Counted from the stretch's first letter, positions 7,678 through 16,684 are shown. The stretch is 54,600 nt of DNA from Candidatus Bathyarchaeum sp. (GCA_026014565.1 JAOZIB010000015.1:1-54600); one strand, 5' to 3'. The notes: generated by a model not told the origin, from the letters alone. Numbers and translations: made by a program.

Positions 7678-8757
7678 CTATGATGAGTATCCTTTTCTTT
7701 TTCTACGAAGTAGATATATAAAAAATGGAGCACCAGCAACAGCAGTTATTATTCCAACAGGTGCTTCTCCAGAACCCATTATAACTCTAGAAATACCGTC
7801 GCATAACATCAAGAAAGAGGCCCCTACAAGCGCTGAAGTAGGTAGCAGAATTCGGTGATCCGGTCCAATCAAAACTCGTGTAAGATGAGGAATAATCAAA
7901 CCAACAAAACCGATTAAACCGCTAATTGAAACAGCTGCAGCAGTCATGAGTGCTCCCGAAATAAGTAATACTTTTTTCACTTTTTCGATTTCAACCCCTA
8001 AGTGCTGAGCTTGATCTTCTCCTAAAGCGAGGATATTCAAGTCGCGGGAATACAAATAAGATACAAAAATACCCAGGACAACAAAAGGAAGAACGGCGAA
8101 GACGTTATCCCAGCTCTCAGTGGATGAGAGACTTCCGATAAGCCAGTAAGTTAATCCGTGAAGAACTTGATCGCTGGATATAGTTTTTAGATACGTAACT
8201 ATGGCGTTTTGAAATAGGCTTACAGCGATACCTGTTAAAAGCAAAGTTGTAACTGGAACTTTAGAGCCAACTTTTGATAGTGTGTAAACAAAAAGTACAG
8301 TTACCAAGGAGCCAACAAAAGCAAAAACTTGAACAGAGTTCACACCAAAAAGCGCTACACCCATGCCAAGAACAAATACAAGTGCTGAACCCAAAGATGC
8401 ACCTGTAGATGCTCCAATAACGTATGGGTCTGCCATAGGATTTCTGAATATTCCTTGGTATACAACACCTGCAGTTGCCAAAGATGCACCAACTAATGCA
8501 CCACAAATTACACGAGGGAGCCTGATTTGGCTTATTATGACATCATAGGTAACGTTGAGGTTAGAGGAGTCCACTAAATTGCTTACCAACGGAACCTTAT
8601 CGAATAGGATTGCTAAAATGTCTCGAAAGGGGATGGTTGCATAACCCAAGTTGAGTGCCACAACAAAAATGGCTCCAAAGGCAAGTAACAATAAAATTAC
8701 ATAAAGTTTCCAATGTGAAACATGTTTCAAATGAATTGATTTAGCATCTGATTTCAT
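7678..8757 (-). CDS. FecCD/BtuC-family ABC permease
   Basis: A 359-residue polytopic membrane protein with the FecCD hallmarks: RLPRVICGALVGASLA near residue 80, and SGLIGFVGLIIPHLTR, the cytoplasmic loop that contacts the ATPase. About ten membrane segments are expected, forming the translocation path of a type II importer for B12, siderophores or heme. It lies between the binding protein (58-base gap) and the ATPase (13-base gap), forming a complete importer. Confidence 0.9.
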   Translation of the reverse strand: MKSDAKSIHLKHVSHWKLYVILLLLAFGAIFVVALNLGYATIPFRDILAILFDKVPLVSNLVDSSNLNVTYDVIISQIRLPRVICGALVGASLATAGVVYQGIFRNPMADPYVIGASTGASLGSALVFVLGMGVALFGVNSVQVFAFVGSLVTVLFVYTLSKVGSKVPVTTLLLTGIAVSLFQNAIVTYLKTISSDQVLHGLTYWLIGSLSSTESWDNVFAVLPFVVLGIFVSYLYSRDLNILALGEDQAQHLGVEIEKVKKVLLISGALMTAAAVSISGLIGFVGLIIPHLTRVLIGPDHRILLPTSALVGASFLMLCDGISRVIMGSGEAPVGIITAVAGAPFFIYLLRRKRKGYSS

Positions 8758-8815
8758 GAAACATCACACAGGTAAATGTTTAAAAAAAAATAAAAAGAGG
8801 GGGGGTATTTTAGGC

Positions 8816-10000
8816 TTATCCAAAGAGTTCTGGATTAAGCAATTCAGCTATTGTTTCTAGTGCATCAACAATCCTTGGACCTGATCTAACAACGGTATCT
8901 TCAACGATTTCGTATACTGCTTCATTCTGAATGGCAGTTATTACGCTCCATCCAGGACGGTCGTAAACATCATTTATGTCGTAGAGGTTATCTGACATAT
9001 ACGAGTCAGGCATGAGGATTACGTCGGGATTCTTTGAGATAACTTCCTCAGCGCTTACATATGGCCAACTTGCGGTTGCATCACCAAAGATGTTTTCTCC
9101 ACCAGCCAAAGTTATGAGTTCATCAATGTATGTTGATGGACCTGCACTCATGAGTGGTTCGTACCAAAGTTCATAGTAAACTTTTGGAGTAGTTGTTGCA
9201 TCCGCTACTGTTGTGGTCACTGCATCTATTCTTGTTCTTAAATCGGTAACAAGAGCACTGGCTTCACTGTTTTTGTATGTGGCACGTCCTACCAAAAGAA
9301 TATCTTGTAGAACTTCATCAACGGTTTGACCTTCTATGATTAAAACGTTGTAGCCAAGGTTCTGTAGTGTTTCGGCTGCTTCTAAACTCCCAGAGGATGC
9401 AAGGACCAAATCAGGTTCCAATGCAACGATCGGTTCAATAGATGGACCATAATAGCTTCCTATGCTGGTCATGTTGCCGGCTTCAATCCATGCCGTGAAG
9501 TTGTAAGGATAGTTACAGTAATCTGTTATTCCTACAACAGAATCTCCTGCTCCAATTGCGAACACGATTTCAGTGTTACTTGGCGCCAATGATACAATTC
9601 GTTCTGGAGCTGAAGTCAAAGTAACTACATTGCCATAACTATCTACTAGTGTCACTTGTTGATATTCATCGATTTGCTGTTGCTGTTCTTCAATAGTCTG
9701 TTGATACTCATCGATTTTGTCTTGTTGTTCACCAACTTGTGTTTCTAGGTCGGTGATTGCGGTTTGATAGGTGTTGATTGTTTCTTGGATTTCTGTAAGT
9801 TGTCCTTGAAGTGAGTTAACATCACTTTGAAGGGAATTAAGGTCGGAAGTAACATCAACATTTGCTATGCCTGCTTCTAGGTCGTCAATAGCGGTGTTTA
9901 TGTCGCTAATTTGACCTTCAAAATTGACGTATGCAAATGCTGAAACGACTAATGCAATGACAGCTACAATTGCTGTGATGTATGTGATAGTTTTATCCAT
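8816..10000 (-). CDS. BtuF-like substrate-binding protein with membrane anchor and coiled-coil stalk
   Basis: Residues ~7-27 are a membrane anchor. Residues ~30-130 are a Gln/Asp/Leu-rich coiled coil with repeated Q-x-x-I-D-E-Y-Q-Q units. The rest is a BtuF/FhuD-type periplasmic-binding fold starting at PERIVSLAPSNTEIVFAIGAGD and containing a YCNYP motif shared with the second binding protein at 10795-11667. There is no lipobox, so anchoring is by the uncleaved helix, and the stalk would hold the domain away from the membrane, perhaps below an S-layer. The ATG start is preceded by AAGGGTG and a clear TATA box (10041-10050). It is the first gene of the importer operon. Confidence 0.88.
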   Translation of the reverse strand: MDKTITYITAIVAVIALVVSAFAYVNFEGQISDINTAIDDLEAGIANVDVTSDLNSLQSDVNSLQGQLTEIQETINTYQTAITDLETQVGEQQDKIDEYQQTIEEQQQQIDEYQQVTLVDSYGNVVTLTSAPERIVSLAPSNTEIVFAIGAGDSVVGITDYCNYPYNFTAWIEAGNMTSIGSYYGPSIEPIVALEPDLVLASSGSLEAAETLQNLGYNVLIIEGQTVDEVLQDILLVGRATYKNSEASALVTDLRTRIDAVTTTVADATTTPKVYYELWYEPLMSAGPSTYIDELITLAGGENIFGDATASWPYVSAEEVISKNPDVILMPDSYMSDNLYDINDVYDRPGWSVITAIQNEAVYEIVEDTVVRSGPRIVDALETIAELLNPELFG

Positions 10001-10017
10001 TAATATACACCCTTTAG

Positions 10018-10050
10018 GTTGGATAATCCATCCTTAGAAGTATATAAAAG
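10018..10050 (-). promoter_or_regulatory. Promoter of the importer operon with a 17-bp dyad at the start site
   Basis: A TATA box (CTTTTATATA on the minus strand, 10041-10050) predicts a start near 10016-10020. Overlapping that position is the dyad GGnTGGATnATCCAnCC, centred at 10025. A dyad between TATA and start codon is typical of archaeal repressor sites. No cobalamin riboswitch was seen. Confidence 0.5.
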
Positions 10051-10116
10051 TTCCGAAACCCCCCAAAGAAAAACAACACAAAACAGGAAAAATGAAGCAA
10101 AAAACAGGCAAAATGA

Positions 10117-10749
10117 TTAGTCTACTGAAACAATAATGTACGCAATATTGTTTGCAAGCCTATGTTGAGTAGAAGTAACCTTGAATGGGTTCTCATAAAG
10201 GGAACAATCAAGAGTCAAAGTATGAAACTCGCCGTATTCCCCTAAGGGGTCAGCAGATCCAATTTTTTCTAGAAACTGTGCACCAGATTCTTCGCTGATA
10301 ACAAAACCCAACCAGTCTTCTCCCAAATAGTTTAGGTCCACACCCGTAATCAAAGATTTGAAACCTGAACCAAAGATTTCATGGAACAAGTCAGTGGTGT
10401 CCCGGCCGTAGATGGGTTCAAGCAAGTCTAAACCAGTTTTGCTACAGACATCTTTTAGTCCTTGCAGGTGGTCGTCTCCATCGACGTCGCCGGCAATTAG
10501 GGCATCAATATCCAAGGTTTTGAGAGTTTGAATGAAGGCGTTTTCCTTTTTGAAATCAACTATGGTTAACTGTTTGCCCATTGATTTTGCTATCTTTTTT
10601 AGGGCTTCAATGTTTTCTGCATGAGGAGAAGGAATTGGAAGCGTAGTGAGCAAAGTAATTAGATGGTCAACTGTGACTCCTTGTTTTTCAGCAAGATAAA
10701 GAGAATAAAGGGAATCTTTTCCACCAGAAAATAGTGCAGCAGCCTTCAT
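10117..10749 (-). CDS. DUF71/COG2102 ATP-pyrophosphatase, probable B12-associated subgroup
   Basis: A 210-residue PP-loop enzyme with SGGKDS at residues 8-13 and the DUF71-specific EPIYGRDT and GVDLNYLGEDWLG segments. The family (COG2102) splits into diphthine-ammonia ligase (Dph6) and a subgroup predicted from gene clustering to work in B12 salvage. Here it lies between two BtuF-like genes and next to BtuC/BtuD, favouring the B12 subgroup. Against this, dphB occurs elsewhere in the window (26077), so a diphthamide role remains possible. It is 46 bases downstream of the second binding-protein gene. Confidence 0.8.
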   Translation of the reverse strand: MKAAALFSGGKDSLYSLYLAEKQGVTVDHLITLLTTLPIPSPHAENIEALKKIAKSMGKQLTIVDFKKENAFIQTLKTLDIDALIAGDVDGDDHLQGLKDVCSKTGLDLLEPIYGRDTTDLFHEIFGSGFKSLITGVDLNYLGEDWLGFVISEESGAQFLEKIGSADPLGEYGEFHTLTLDCSLYENPFKVTSTQHRLANNIAYIIVSVD

Positions 10750-10794
10750 TGTTAAACAACCTCAGTAACAGCCCAAACAATAACTAAGCAATAT

Positions 10795-11667
10795 TTAAGA
10801 AATTTCATGAAAAATTTTTGAAAGCAACTCCAAAGACTCCACAAGTCTAGGTCCGGGACGAGAGATACAATCACGTAGAAGCGTGTAAAGTTGATTGTTT
10901 TTAATTGCGGTTATGTTTTGCCAGCCTTGGCGGTTTTTTACTGCTTCAAAACTTTCCCAAAAAGGGCGCACATCAGGAATAACAGGAAACAACAAGACAT
11001 CTGGATTCAAATCAACAACATCACCGGGGGCAATCATGGGCCATTCTGAGGGTGCTTGACCAAAAATGTTTTCTCCTCCAGCCAAACTAATCAAGTTACC
11101 AATCCAGTTTTTTGAGTTGACACTAAGGTAAGGGTCGTTCCAGACTTCAAAGTATACTTTTGGTTTTATGATAACTGTTTTTGAGGCTTCAACTACAGAG
11201 TTTATTCTTTGCTTCAAATCGCTCACAATTTCGTTGGCTCGCAAACTGTTGTCAGTAACATCCCCTACAACTGAAATATCATCTAGAACAGTATCCAAAC
11301 CGTGTGGAGATAACCTCAAAACATTGATGCCTAGACCCTGCAGTTTTTTTGCAGCTTTTATTGTTGTTTCACAGCTACGGCTACAGTTGGCTGTGCAGTT
11401 GTTTGTTTGATTAGAACACTTTGCAACTGAAACCAATACTAAATCAGGTTTCAACTTTGCAATGGTTTCAACAGAAGGGTCCCAGTAGCCTCCAATGGTA
11501 ACTGTTTTGTTTGTTTTTAGTTGCTTTCCTAGTTCTGGCGGGTAGTTGCAGTAGTCAGTCACGCCAACAACTTTGTCACCAGCTCCAACAGCAAAGAGTA
11601 TCTCGGTGTTGCTGGGAGAAAGAGAAACTATCCGTTCTGGACAAACTTGACCTTTGTTGTTTACCAT
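10795..11667 (-). CDS. BtuF-like binding protein without signal peptide, with a cysteine-rich insertion
   Basis: A 290-residue BtuF-type domain (ERIVSLSPSNTEILFAVGAGD, YCNYP, GGENIFG) closely related to the 8816-10000 product. It has no signal peptide or membrane segment, and an in-frame TAG seven codons upstream rules out an N-terminal extension. It is therefore predicted to stay in the cytoplasm, which is unusual for this fold. A loop inserted near residues 84-99 carries four cysteines spaced C-x6-C-x3-C-x3-C that could bind a metal. It may be a cytoplasmic corrinoid-handling protein serving the adjacent DUF71 enzyme. Confidence 0.8.
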   Translation of the reverse strand: MVNNKGQVCPERIVSLSPSNTEILFAVGAGDKVVGVTDYCNYPPELGKQLKTNKTVTIGGYWDPSVETIAKLKPDLVLVSVAKCSNQTNNCTANCSRSCETTIKAAKKLQGLGINVLRLSPHGLDTVLDDISVVGDVTDNSLRANEIVSDLKQRINSVVEASKTVIIKPKVYFEVWNDPYLSVNSKNWIGNLISLAGGENIFGQAPSEWPMIAPGDVVDLNPDVLLFPVIPDVRPFWESFEAVKNRQGWQNITAIKNNQLYTLLRDCISRPGPRLVESLELLSKIFHEIS

Positions 11668-11753
11668 CAGCAGCCATTCCGTAATCTACAGACCAAAAAG
11701 TAGAATTGTCCTGTGGCTTTAGAACTTTTTTCTTCACCACAGGAACTAACTTT

Positions 11754-13577
11754 CTATTTCACGGTTACAGACTTGGCTAGGTTTCTGGGTTTGTCGGGGT
11801 CGTTTCCTCGTTCAAGGGACATATAATAAGCAAAAAGCTGCAACGGAATAACAAAGGGAATAGGCGACAGCACCTCAGGCAATCCAGTGTCAATTTCAAT
11901 ATAGTCGTCAGCTAGTTTTTTGATTTCTTCATCATCTTTTTCAATTATGGCAATTATCGAAGCCCCGCGAGCTTTCATTTCCATGATGTTGCCGATAATG
12001 CTTCGTCGAGTAGAATCTCGTGGGCATATGAAAACTATTGGAAAACCACGCTCAACTAAACTAATGGGTCCATGCTTGCTCTCTCCTGCAGGATAAGCCA
12101 TAGAAGGGATGTACGAAATTTCCATAAGTTTTAGTTTGCCTTCAAGAGCCACAGCAGAAGCCATACCCCGACCCAAAAAGAAGAAGCAGTCTTTATTGCC
12201 GTATTTTTTGGCTAACTGTTTTACTTTTTCTTCTTTAGTTTCAATAATCTCTTCAGCAATGTCTGGTATGCGCTCAAGGCTTTCTTCAAGGTCCTCTATT
12301 TCTGTGTGAGAAACTTTGCCACGTTTCTTGGCAAGGCGAATCGCCAATTGAGAAAGCACCGAAATTTGAGAGGTGAAAGTTTTCGTTGCCGCAACTCCAA
12401 TTTCTGGACCAGACTGCTGAACGATATAAACCCGTGAAACCCTCGTGAGAGTAGATCCAACAATGTTTGTTAAGCCCAAAACTGTTGCTGCCCGTAGTCG
12501 TGCGCTTTCAACAGCTTCGAGGGTATCTGCGGTTTCTCCAGATTGGCTTACTACCAGAAGGGTGCTGTCGATGTTTACTGATTTTCCGTGTTGTTCAACA
12601 AACTCAGAAGCGATTACTGGGTGTGTTGCTAAAAAGGACAGTTTAGAGAACAAGTAAGATGCAGCTAAACAAGCATGATATGACGTTCCGCATGCAACTA
12701 AGAATACTTCTCCAGCGCGGTCAAGAAAAGTAGTCATCAATTCAAGGAATTTGTCCTGCAAACGAAGGGTGTCCCGTAATCGGACAGGTTGCTCGTGGAT
12801 TTCTTTTAACATGAAATGTGGGTAACCCTGTTTTTCAGCGGCTTCAGGTTCCCATTCGATAAGCGCAGGCTCTCTGGTTACTGGTTCCCAATCACTAATT
12901 TTGTTGATTTGATAACCACTGTCACTTAATACAATGATTTCTCCGTCTTCAATAACGAGCGACTTGTTTGTTTTCGAAAGAAATGCAGGAATATCCGACG
13001 CAACATACAAACTATCATCCGCTACTCCAACGACAAGAGGGCTTTCTTTTCGGGCGCATACAATCTTATCAGGCTCAGTAACAGAAACAATTGCAGTTGC
13101 ATAAGACCCATCCAACATTTTCACAGTTTCCCGAACGGCTTCAACAAGAGATGAACCTGTTTTGAGTTTTTCTTCAACAAGATGTGCAATTACTTCTGTG
13201 TCAGTTTTTGATGTGAAGACGTGACCTTTCTCTTCAAGTTCTCTTTTAAGTTCTGCAAAATTTTCGATAATTCCGTTGTGGACTACTGCAATTTGGTTTT
13301 TGCAGTCTGTGTGGGGGTGGGCATTCTCTTGGTATGGGGCGCCATGGGTTGCCCATCGGGTGTGACCTATACCCAATCTTCCGGGCATTGCATCAAGGTT
13401 GTGCCATTGATGCACATCATCTATTTTTCCACTGTCTTTTTTTATGGAGAGTTTGCCATCATCAATGGTAGCTATGCCCACTGAGTCATAGCCTCTGTAT
13501 TCTAGTTTTTTTAAGCCGCCATGAATTATAGGTGCAGCTTCGCCTGTTTTTAGGATGCATCCAAATATTCCACACAT
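11754..13577 (-). CDS. glmS: Glutamine-fructose-6-phosphate aminotransferase (isomerizing)
   Basis: Makes glucosamine-6-phosphate from fructose-6-phosphate and glutamine, the entry to UDP-GlcNAc and surface glycans. The N-terminal glutaminase begins MCGIFG with the catalytic Cys2 and contains GHTRWATHG and HNGIIEN. Two SIS sugar-isomerase domains follow (VACGTSYHA, SQSGETADT, PAGESKHGP), and the protein ends with the usual AKSVTVK. At 607 residues it is full length. A TATA-like TTTATTTAAA on the minus strand at about 13638-13647 fits its promoter. Its stop precedes the leaderless BtuF-like gene by 86 bases, so read-through into that gene is possible. Confidence 0.97.
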   Translation of the reverse strand: MCGIFGCILKTGEAAPIIHGGLKKLEYRGYDSVGIATIDDGKLSIKKDSGKIDDVHQWHNLDAMPGRLGIGHTRWATHGAPYQENAHPHTDCKNQIAVVHNGIIENFAELKRELEEKGHVFTSKTDTEVIAHLVEEKLKTGSSLVEAVRETVKMLDGSYATAIVSVTEPDKIVCARKESPLVVGVADDSLYVASDIPAFLSKTNKSLVIEDGEIIVLSDSGYQINKISDWEPVTREPALIEWEPEAAEKQGYPHFMLKEIHEQPVRLRDTLRLQDKFLELMTTFLDRAGEVFLVACGTSYHACLAASYLFSKLSFLATHPVIASEFVEQHGKSVNIDSTLLVVSQSGETADTLEAVESARLRAATVLGLTNIVGSTLTRVSRVYIVQQSGPEIGVAATKTFTSQISVLSQLAIRLAKKRGKVSHTEIEDLEESLERIPDIAEEIIETKEEKVKQLAKKYGNKDCFFFLGRGMASAVALEGKLKLMEISYIPSMAYPAGESKHGPISLVERGFPIVFICPRDSTRRSIIGNIMEMKARGASIIAIIEKDDEEIKKLADDYIEIDTGLPEVLSPIPFVIPLQLFAYYMSLERGNDPDKPRNLAKSVTVK

Positions 13578-13922
13578 AGTTTATTCCACAGTATCATAAA
13601 ATTTGCAGTTACATGCAAACGCAATTTAGTTATCTAGATTTAAATAAACACTAAGAGTGCCTATAAGCATTTTTAGCATTCACATTTTAGTTTTATAACC
13701 AAATTTTTAACGGTCACTAACCAGCACATATACTGTAATAGCACTGTCATTTTTCAACTATAAGTAGTCTTAAGCGCAGGGCAAGTTTTACCAAAAATAA
13801 GGTACTGCAGAAATATGAATCAAAGAAATCAACAGAAACGAGAAGAAAATTTTTGTTCTCTCAGATTTCAGTTCCCCTAACGAAACGATGTTATTCCAAA
13901 GCAAAAAGATTCAAAGTCTTAA
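13578..13922. other. Intergenic region between divergent glmS and the EF-hand regulator
   Basis: The first ~70 bases hold the glmS promoter on the minus strand. Beyond it the stretch is AT-rich. An ATG at about 13814 opens a short frame (MNQRNQQKREENF) that soon stops. Together with the bPH-like fragment that follows at 13923-14060, this looks like decayed coding sequence rather than a regulatory region. Confidence 0.35.
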
Positions 13923-14060
13923 GATAATTTCTTTTTCTACATTACTGATCAACGGATCCGTCATCACAATCGACGAGGAGTCATATTCAAAAAAGACAGA
14001 GTCATCTCAGAAAGACTGGAAAACATCAGCACAATGCAATGCAAAGAAGTGAATCCTTAG
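13923..14060 (+). pseudogene. Remnant of a bacterial-PH-like (bPH/DUF304) domain
   Basis: A 45-codon frame bounded by TAA (13920-13922) and TAG (14058-14060) reads FFYITDQRI, then GVIFKKDRVISERLENIST. This matches the characteristic core of bPH_2 domains, where a Y-x-[IL]-T-[DN]-x-R strand is followed by a G-[IVL]-[FL] strand and an I-x-x-E-R-[IL]-x-x-[IV] motif. It has no start codon near its front and lacks the rest of the protein, so it is probably a degraded gene piece. Confidence 0.4.
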
Positions 14061-14102
14061 AAAAAAGGGAATATTGAGACCGTATATTAACCGTTAAAAA
14101 AA

Positions 14103-14110
14103 TATTTATA
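14103..14110 (+). promoter_or_regulatory. TATA box for the EF-hand regulator (leaderless)
   Basis: TATTTATA lies about 26 bases before the ATG at 14133. That spacing puts transcription start at or next to the start codon, and no Shine-Dalgarno is visible, so the mRNA is probably leaderless. Confidence 0.5.
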
Positions 14111-14132
14111 ATGGTATGATATATTTGCCAGT

Positions 14133-15098
14133 ATGAAACGAAAACTTCTACTCGACAATAGAAAAAATCAAATGAAAACCAAAGACATAGCCATTTTCGA
14201 AGACTCCAAACGACTCAAAACAGTTTTGAATGAACTGAGTTGGAAGATTCTGGAGTTGTTAAGTGAAACAGAAATGTATCCCATACAAATCGCCAAAAAA
14301 TTGGGAGTTCATGAACAAAAAGTGTATTATCATATCAGAAAATTGTCCAAAGCAGGCGTGATAAAAATAGTCAGAGAAGAAGAAAAAAAGGGTGCTGTAG
14401 CAAAATACTACAAAGCTTTGTTTCCGGCCATGGGAATTGAAATGCCCTTTGGTCAACAAGAAATCAATACTTTACCTGTTAGAAACTTAAATGAAAAACT
14501 AAAACAGTTTTTACGTCCTTTCATTAACAGCAACGAGTTCGATGGAAAAATTGTTGTGGGTAGCCCTGACCCTCATGGTCCATTTAAGGCAAAGGCTCGT
14601 GATGGCCATTACGCGGCGTATTTGACCATGTTTTTGGGGCAGTTCATAAAGTTGCCTGACGATTTTGTTGTAAAACTGGACGTAGATGTTAAAGCAGAAA
14701 AAGAAGAAAACAACAATCTCATCCTAGTTGGCGGCCCCGGAACCAACTTAATCACCCAAGAACTCAACGAGTTTTTACCCATACATTTTAACATGATACA
14801 TTCAGAGCATGGTTTTGTTTTAGGGGGACTAGTTTCAAAAAAAACCAAAAAAGTCTACACTGCAGACACAATGGGATTAATCGCAAAAATCCCCAATCCC
14901 TGCAATAAAGAAAAAACCACAATCATTCTCGCGGGGAACAAAGCAGTTGGAACCAAAGCATGCGTTATTGCATTAACCAAATTTTGGGAAAAAACTTTGA
15001 AAGAATTTGACCAACAAGAATTTGCAGCAGTAATCCAAGGCTTTGACCTAGACGGTGACGGCAAAGTCGACTCTATAGAAGTTTTAGAATACCTGTAA
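14133..15098 (+). CDS. Winged-helix regulator fused to an S-layer-like domain and an EF-hand
   Basis: A 321-residue protein. Residues ~30-100 are an ArsR-like winged helix (KTVLNELSWKILELLSE, IAKKLGVHEQKVYYHIRKL). Residues ~120-290 contain VGSPDPHGPF, LVGGPGTNLIT and a late AVGTKACVIAL, a pattern resembling the C-terminal modules of archaeal S-layer proteins. The end holds a textbook EF-hand loop DLDGDGKVDSIE with Asp at 1, 3 and 5, Gly at 6 and Glu at 12. There is no membrane segment, so it should be cytoplasmic. It may be a transcription factor responding to calcium or sensing cell-surface state; this is inference. DUF371 follows 32 bases downstream. Confidence 0.65.
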   Translation: MKRKLLLDNRKNQMKTKDIAIFEDSKRLKTVLNELSWKILELLSETEMYPIQIAKKLGVHEQKVYYHIRKLSKAGVIKIVREEEKKGAVAKYYKALFPAMGIEMPFGQQEINTLPVRNLNEKLKQFLRPFINSNEFDGKIVVGSPDPHGPFKAKARDGHYAAYLTMFLGQFIKLPDDFVVKLDVDVKAEKEENNNLILVGGPGTNLITQELNEFLPIHFNMIHSEHGFVLGGLVSKKTKKVYTADTMGLIAKIPNPCNKEKTTIILAGNKAVGTKACVIALTKFWEKTLKEFDQQEFAAVIQGFDLDGDGKVDSIEVLEYL

Positions 15099-15130
15099 CT
15101 GTTATCTTTGAGTGTCAATATTTTTGTAAT

Positions 15131-15562
15131 ATGAAACAAGTAACAGTAGAATTCCATGCATGTGGACACAAAAACGTTCTTTCTACTCACAAAACTACTT
15201 TTGAAGTTACAAAAGAAACCGAGCTAACAAAAAATGGCAATTGCATCATTGCAGTAAGTTCAACAATGGGCGCAATTGATTTGCCGGACGAGTTCAAAAA
15301 AGCTGCACAAAAAGAAAACTCAAAAATTATGATAACAATTGAAGCCGATAACCAAAAAGAAACCACCACAGCAAAAGGAAGCCCCCGTCTACAACTTACG
15401 CACCCAACAGATTTAGTTGTCAGAAAAAGCAAATTCGTATGCAACAGAACTTTAGCCATTGAAGCAGACAAAGCATCAATTGATTTTTCCAAAAAGCTTG
15501 TGGAAAAACTTCAAGACCCAAATCAAAAAGTAAAGGTTACGTTAACGGTAGAAAATCATTGA
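15131..15562 (+). CDS. DUF371 family protein
   Basis: A 143-residue protein beginning KQVTVEFHACGHKNVLSTHKTT and carrying NGNCIIAVSS, the hallmarks of the conserved archaeal DUF371 family. Its biochemical role is unknown. It is read in the same direction as the regulator 32 bases upstream. Its TGA overlaps the stop of the convergent Trm5-like gene (15556-15562), so the two genes meet tail to tail with no spacer. Confidence 0.85.
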   Translation: MKQVTVEFHACGHKNVLSTHKTTFEVTKETELTKNGNCIIAVSSTMGAIDLPDEFKKAAQKENSKIMITIEADNQKETTTAKGSPRLQLTHPTDLVVRKSKFVCNRTLAIEADKASIDFSKKLVEKLQDPNQKVKVTLTVENH

Positions 15563-16626
15563 ATCTGAGCGTCCACAACAACTTGCCAAGCATAGGGGGC
15601 AACTTCTCGTACTGTTTTTGCAAAAAGAAACTTGGTTACTTGACGATTGTTTTGTTTCACAACTTGCTCCAACTCTGTTTTTGCTGCCTCTAGGGGTTCA
15701 GGAGAATCATAAACAAAACAGTAATAGTGAATAATCCCGCCCTCAGGCTTGATTGCTTCACACGCTACATCAACAAATTCTAGAGCAGTTTCAGGTAGGT
15801 TCATGATGACGCGGTCTGCTTTTTGGGAAAGCTGCTGTTTGACTGCTTTTCGTGCATCACCGACAATGGGTACAACCTGTTTTTCTACTCTGTTGACTTT
15901 GATGTTTTTTTCCAGCAAAGATACGGCTTCGGGGTTGATGTCTATTGAATAAACTTGGGCTGTTTTTTGGTTTTTTGCTATGGGAATAGCAAAGGGTCCA
16001 ACTCCTGCAAACAGGTCAACTACTATTTCGTTTGGAGTTACTTGAGAGGCTATTCTGTTGTGTTCATTTGAAAGCCGTGGAGAAAAATATGCCTTAGCAA
16101 CATCAACATGCAAAGTGTTACCGTATTCTACGTAAACTGTAGCAGTTTTGTTGGTTCCCGCTAAAAATTCAAGGTCCCGTATTCGGTAAACTCCTTTTAC
16201 TGCTCCTGCTTTTGCCAAAACAGTGTTCGTCTGTTTGTGTGCCTTTAGTATTGCCGCACCAATCTGGGTTTTGTATTCTAAAAGTTCGTCAGGAATTTCA
16301 ACAATGGCGATGTCGCCAATAAAATCGATGGCATGAGGAACCAAATCCAAAAGTTCAGCAGGCAGTTTGTCTTTTAGTAAATCAAAGTGCAGTATGTGTG
16401 ATTTTTTTCTTTCAGCAAAATCGTAAACCGAAACTTTGAAGGTTTCCAGTTTCTTTTTCAATTCTTCAAGAGCCACAGGTGAAGGCTTAGAAATCAAGGG
16501 AATTTTCAAGGAGTTTTCTGTTTGTTGAATCTGCAGGTCACGGTTTGAAAGGTCAAGTTCAGTAATTAGACGGATTGCTGTTTCTCCAAGTTTTTTGGGA
16601 ACCGTTAAACATACAGATTCAGGCAC
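15556..16626 (-). CDS. Trm5-family tRNA (guanine37-N1)-methyltransferase
   Basis: A 356-residue class I methyltransferase of the Trm5/COG2520 family, which methylates G37 next to the anticodon, or acts in the related wyosine pathway. The N-terminal ~60 residues form a D1-like domain; the middle has the RIRDLEFLAGTNKTATVYVEYG segment; the SAM-binding site is DLFAGVGPFAIP; the NLPE catalytic motif is at VIMNLPETA. A D1 domain favours a Trm5b-type enzyme. The ATG start has no strong Shine-Dalgarno. Confidence 0.85.
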   Translation of the reverse strand: MPESVCLTVPKKLGETAIRLITELDLSNRDLQIQQTENSLKIPLISKPSPVALEELKKKLETFKVSVYDFAERKKSHILHFDLLKDKLPAELLDLVPHAIDFIGDIAIVEIPDELLEYKTQIGAAILKAHKQTNTVLAKAGAVKGVYRIRDLEFLAGTNKTATVYVEYGNTLHVDVAKAYFSPRLSNEHNRIASQVTPNEIVVDLFAGVGPFAIPIAKNQKTAQVYSIDINPEAVSLLEKNIKVNRVEKQVVPIVGDARKAVKQQLSQKADRVIMNLPETALEFVDVACEAIKPEGGIIHYYCFVYDSPEPLEAAKTELEQVVKQNNRQVTKFLFAKTVREVAPYAWQVVVDAQIQ

Positions 16627-16684
16627 TTTTGTTCACCAAACAATAGGCAAAGGGCATTTAAATTCGTAGAGTAACCAATCGCCG

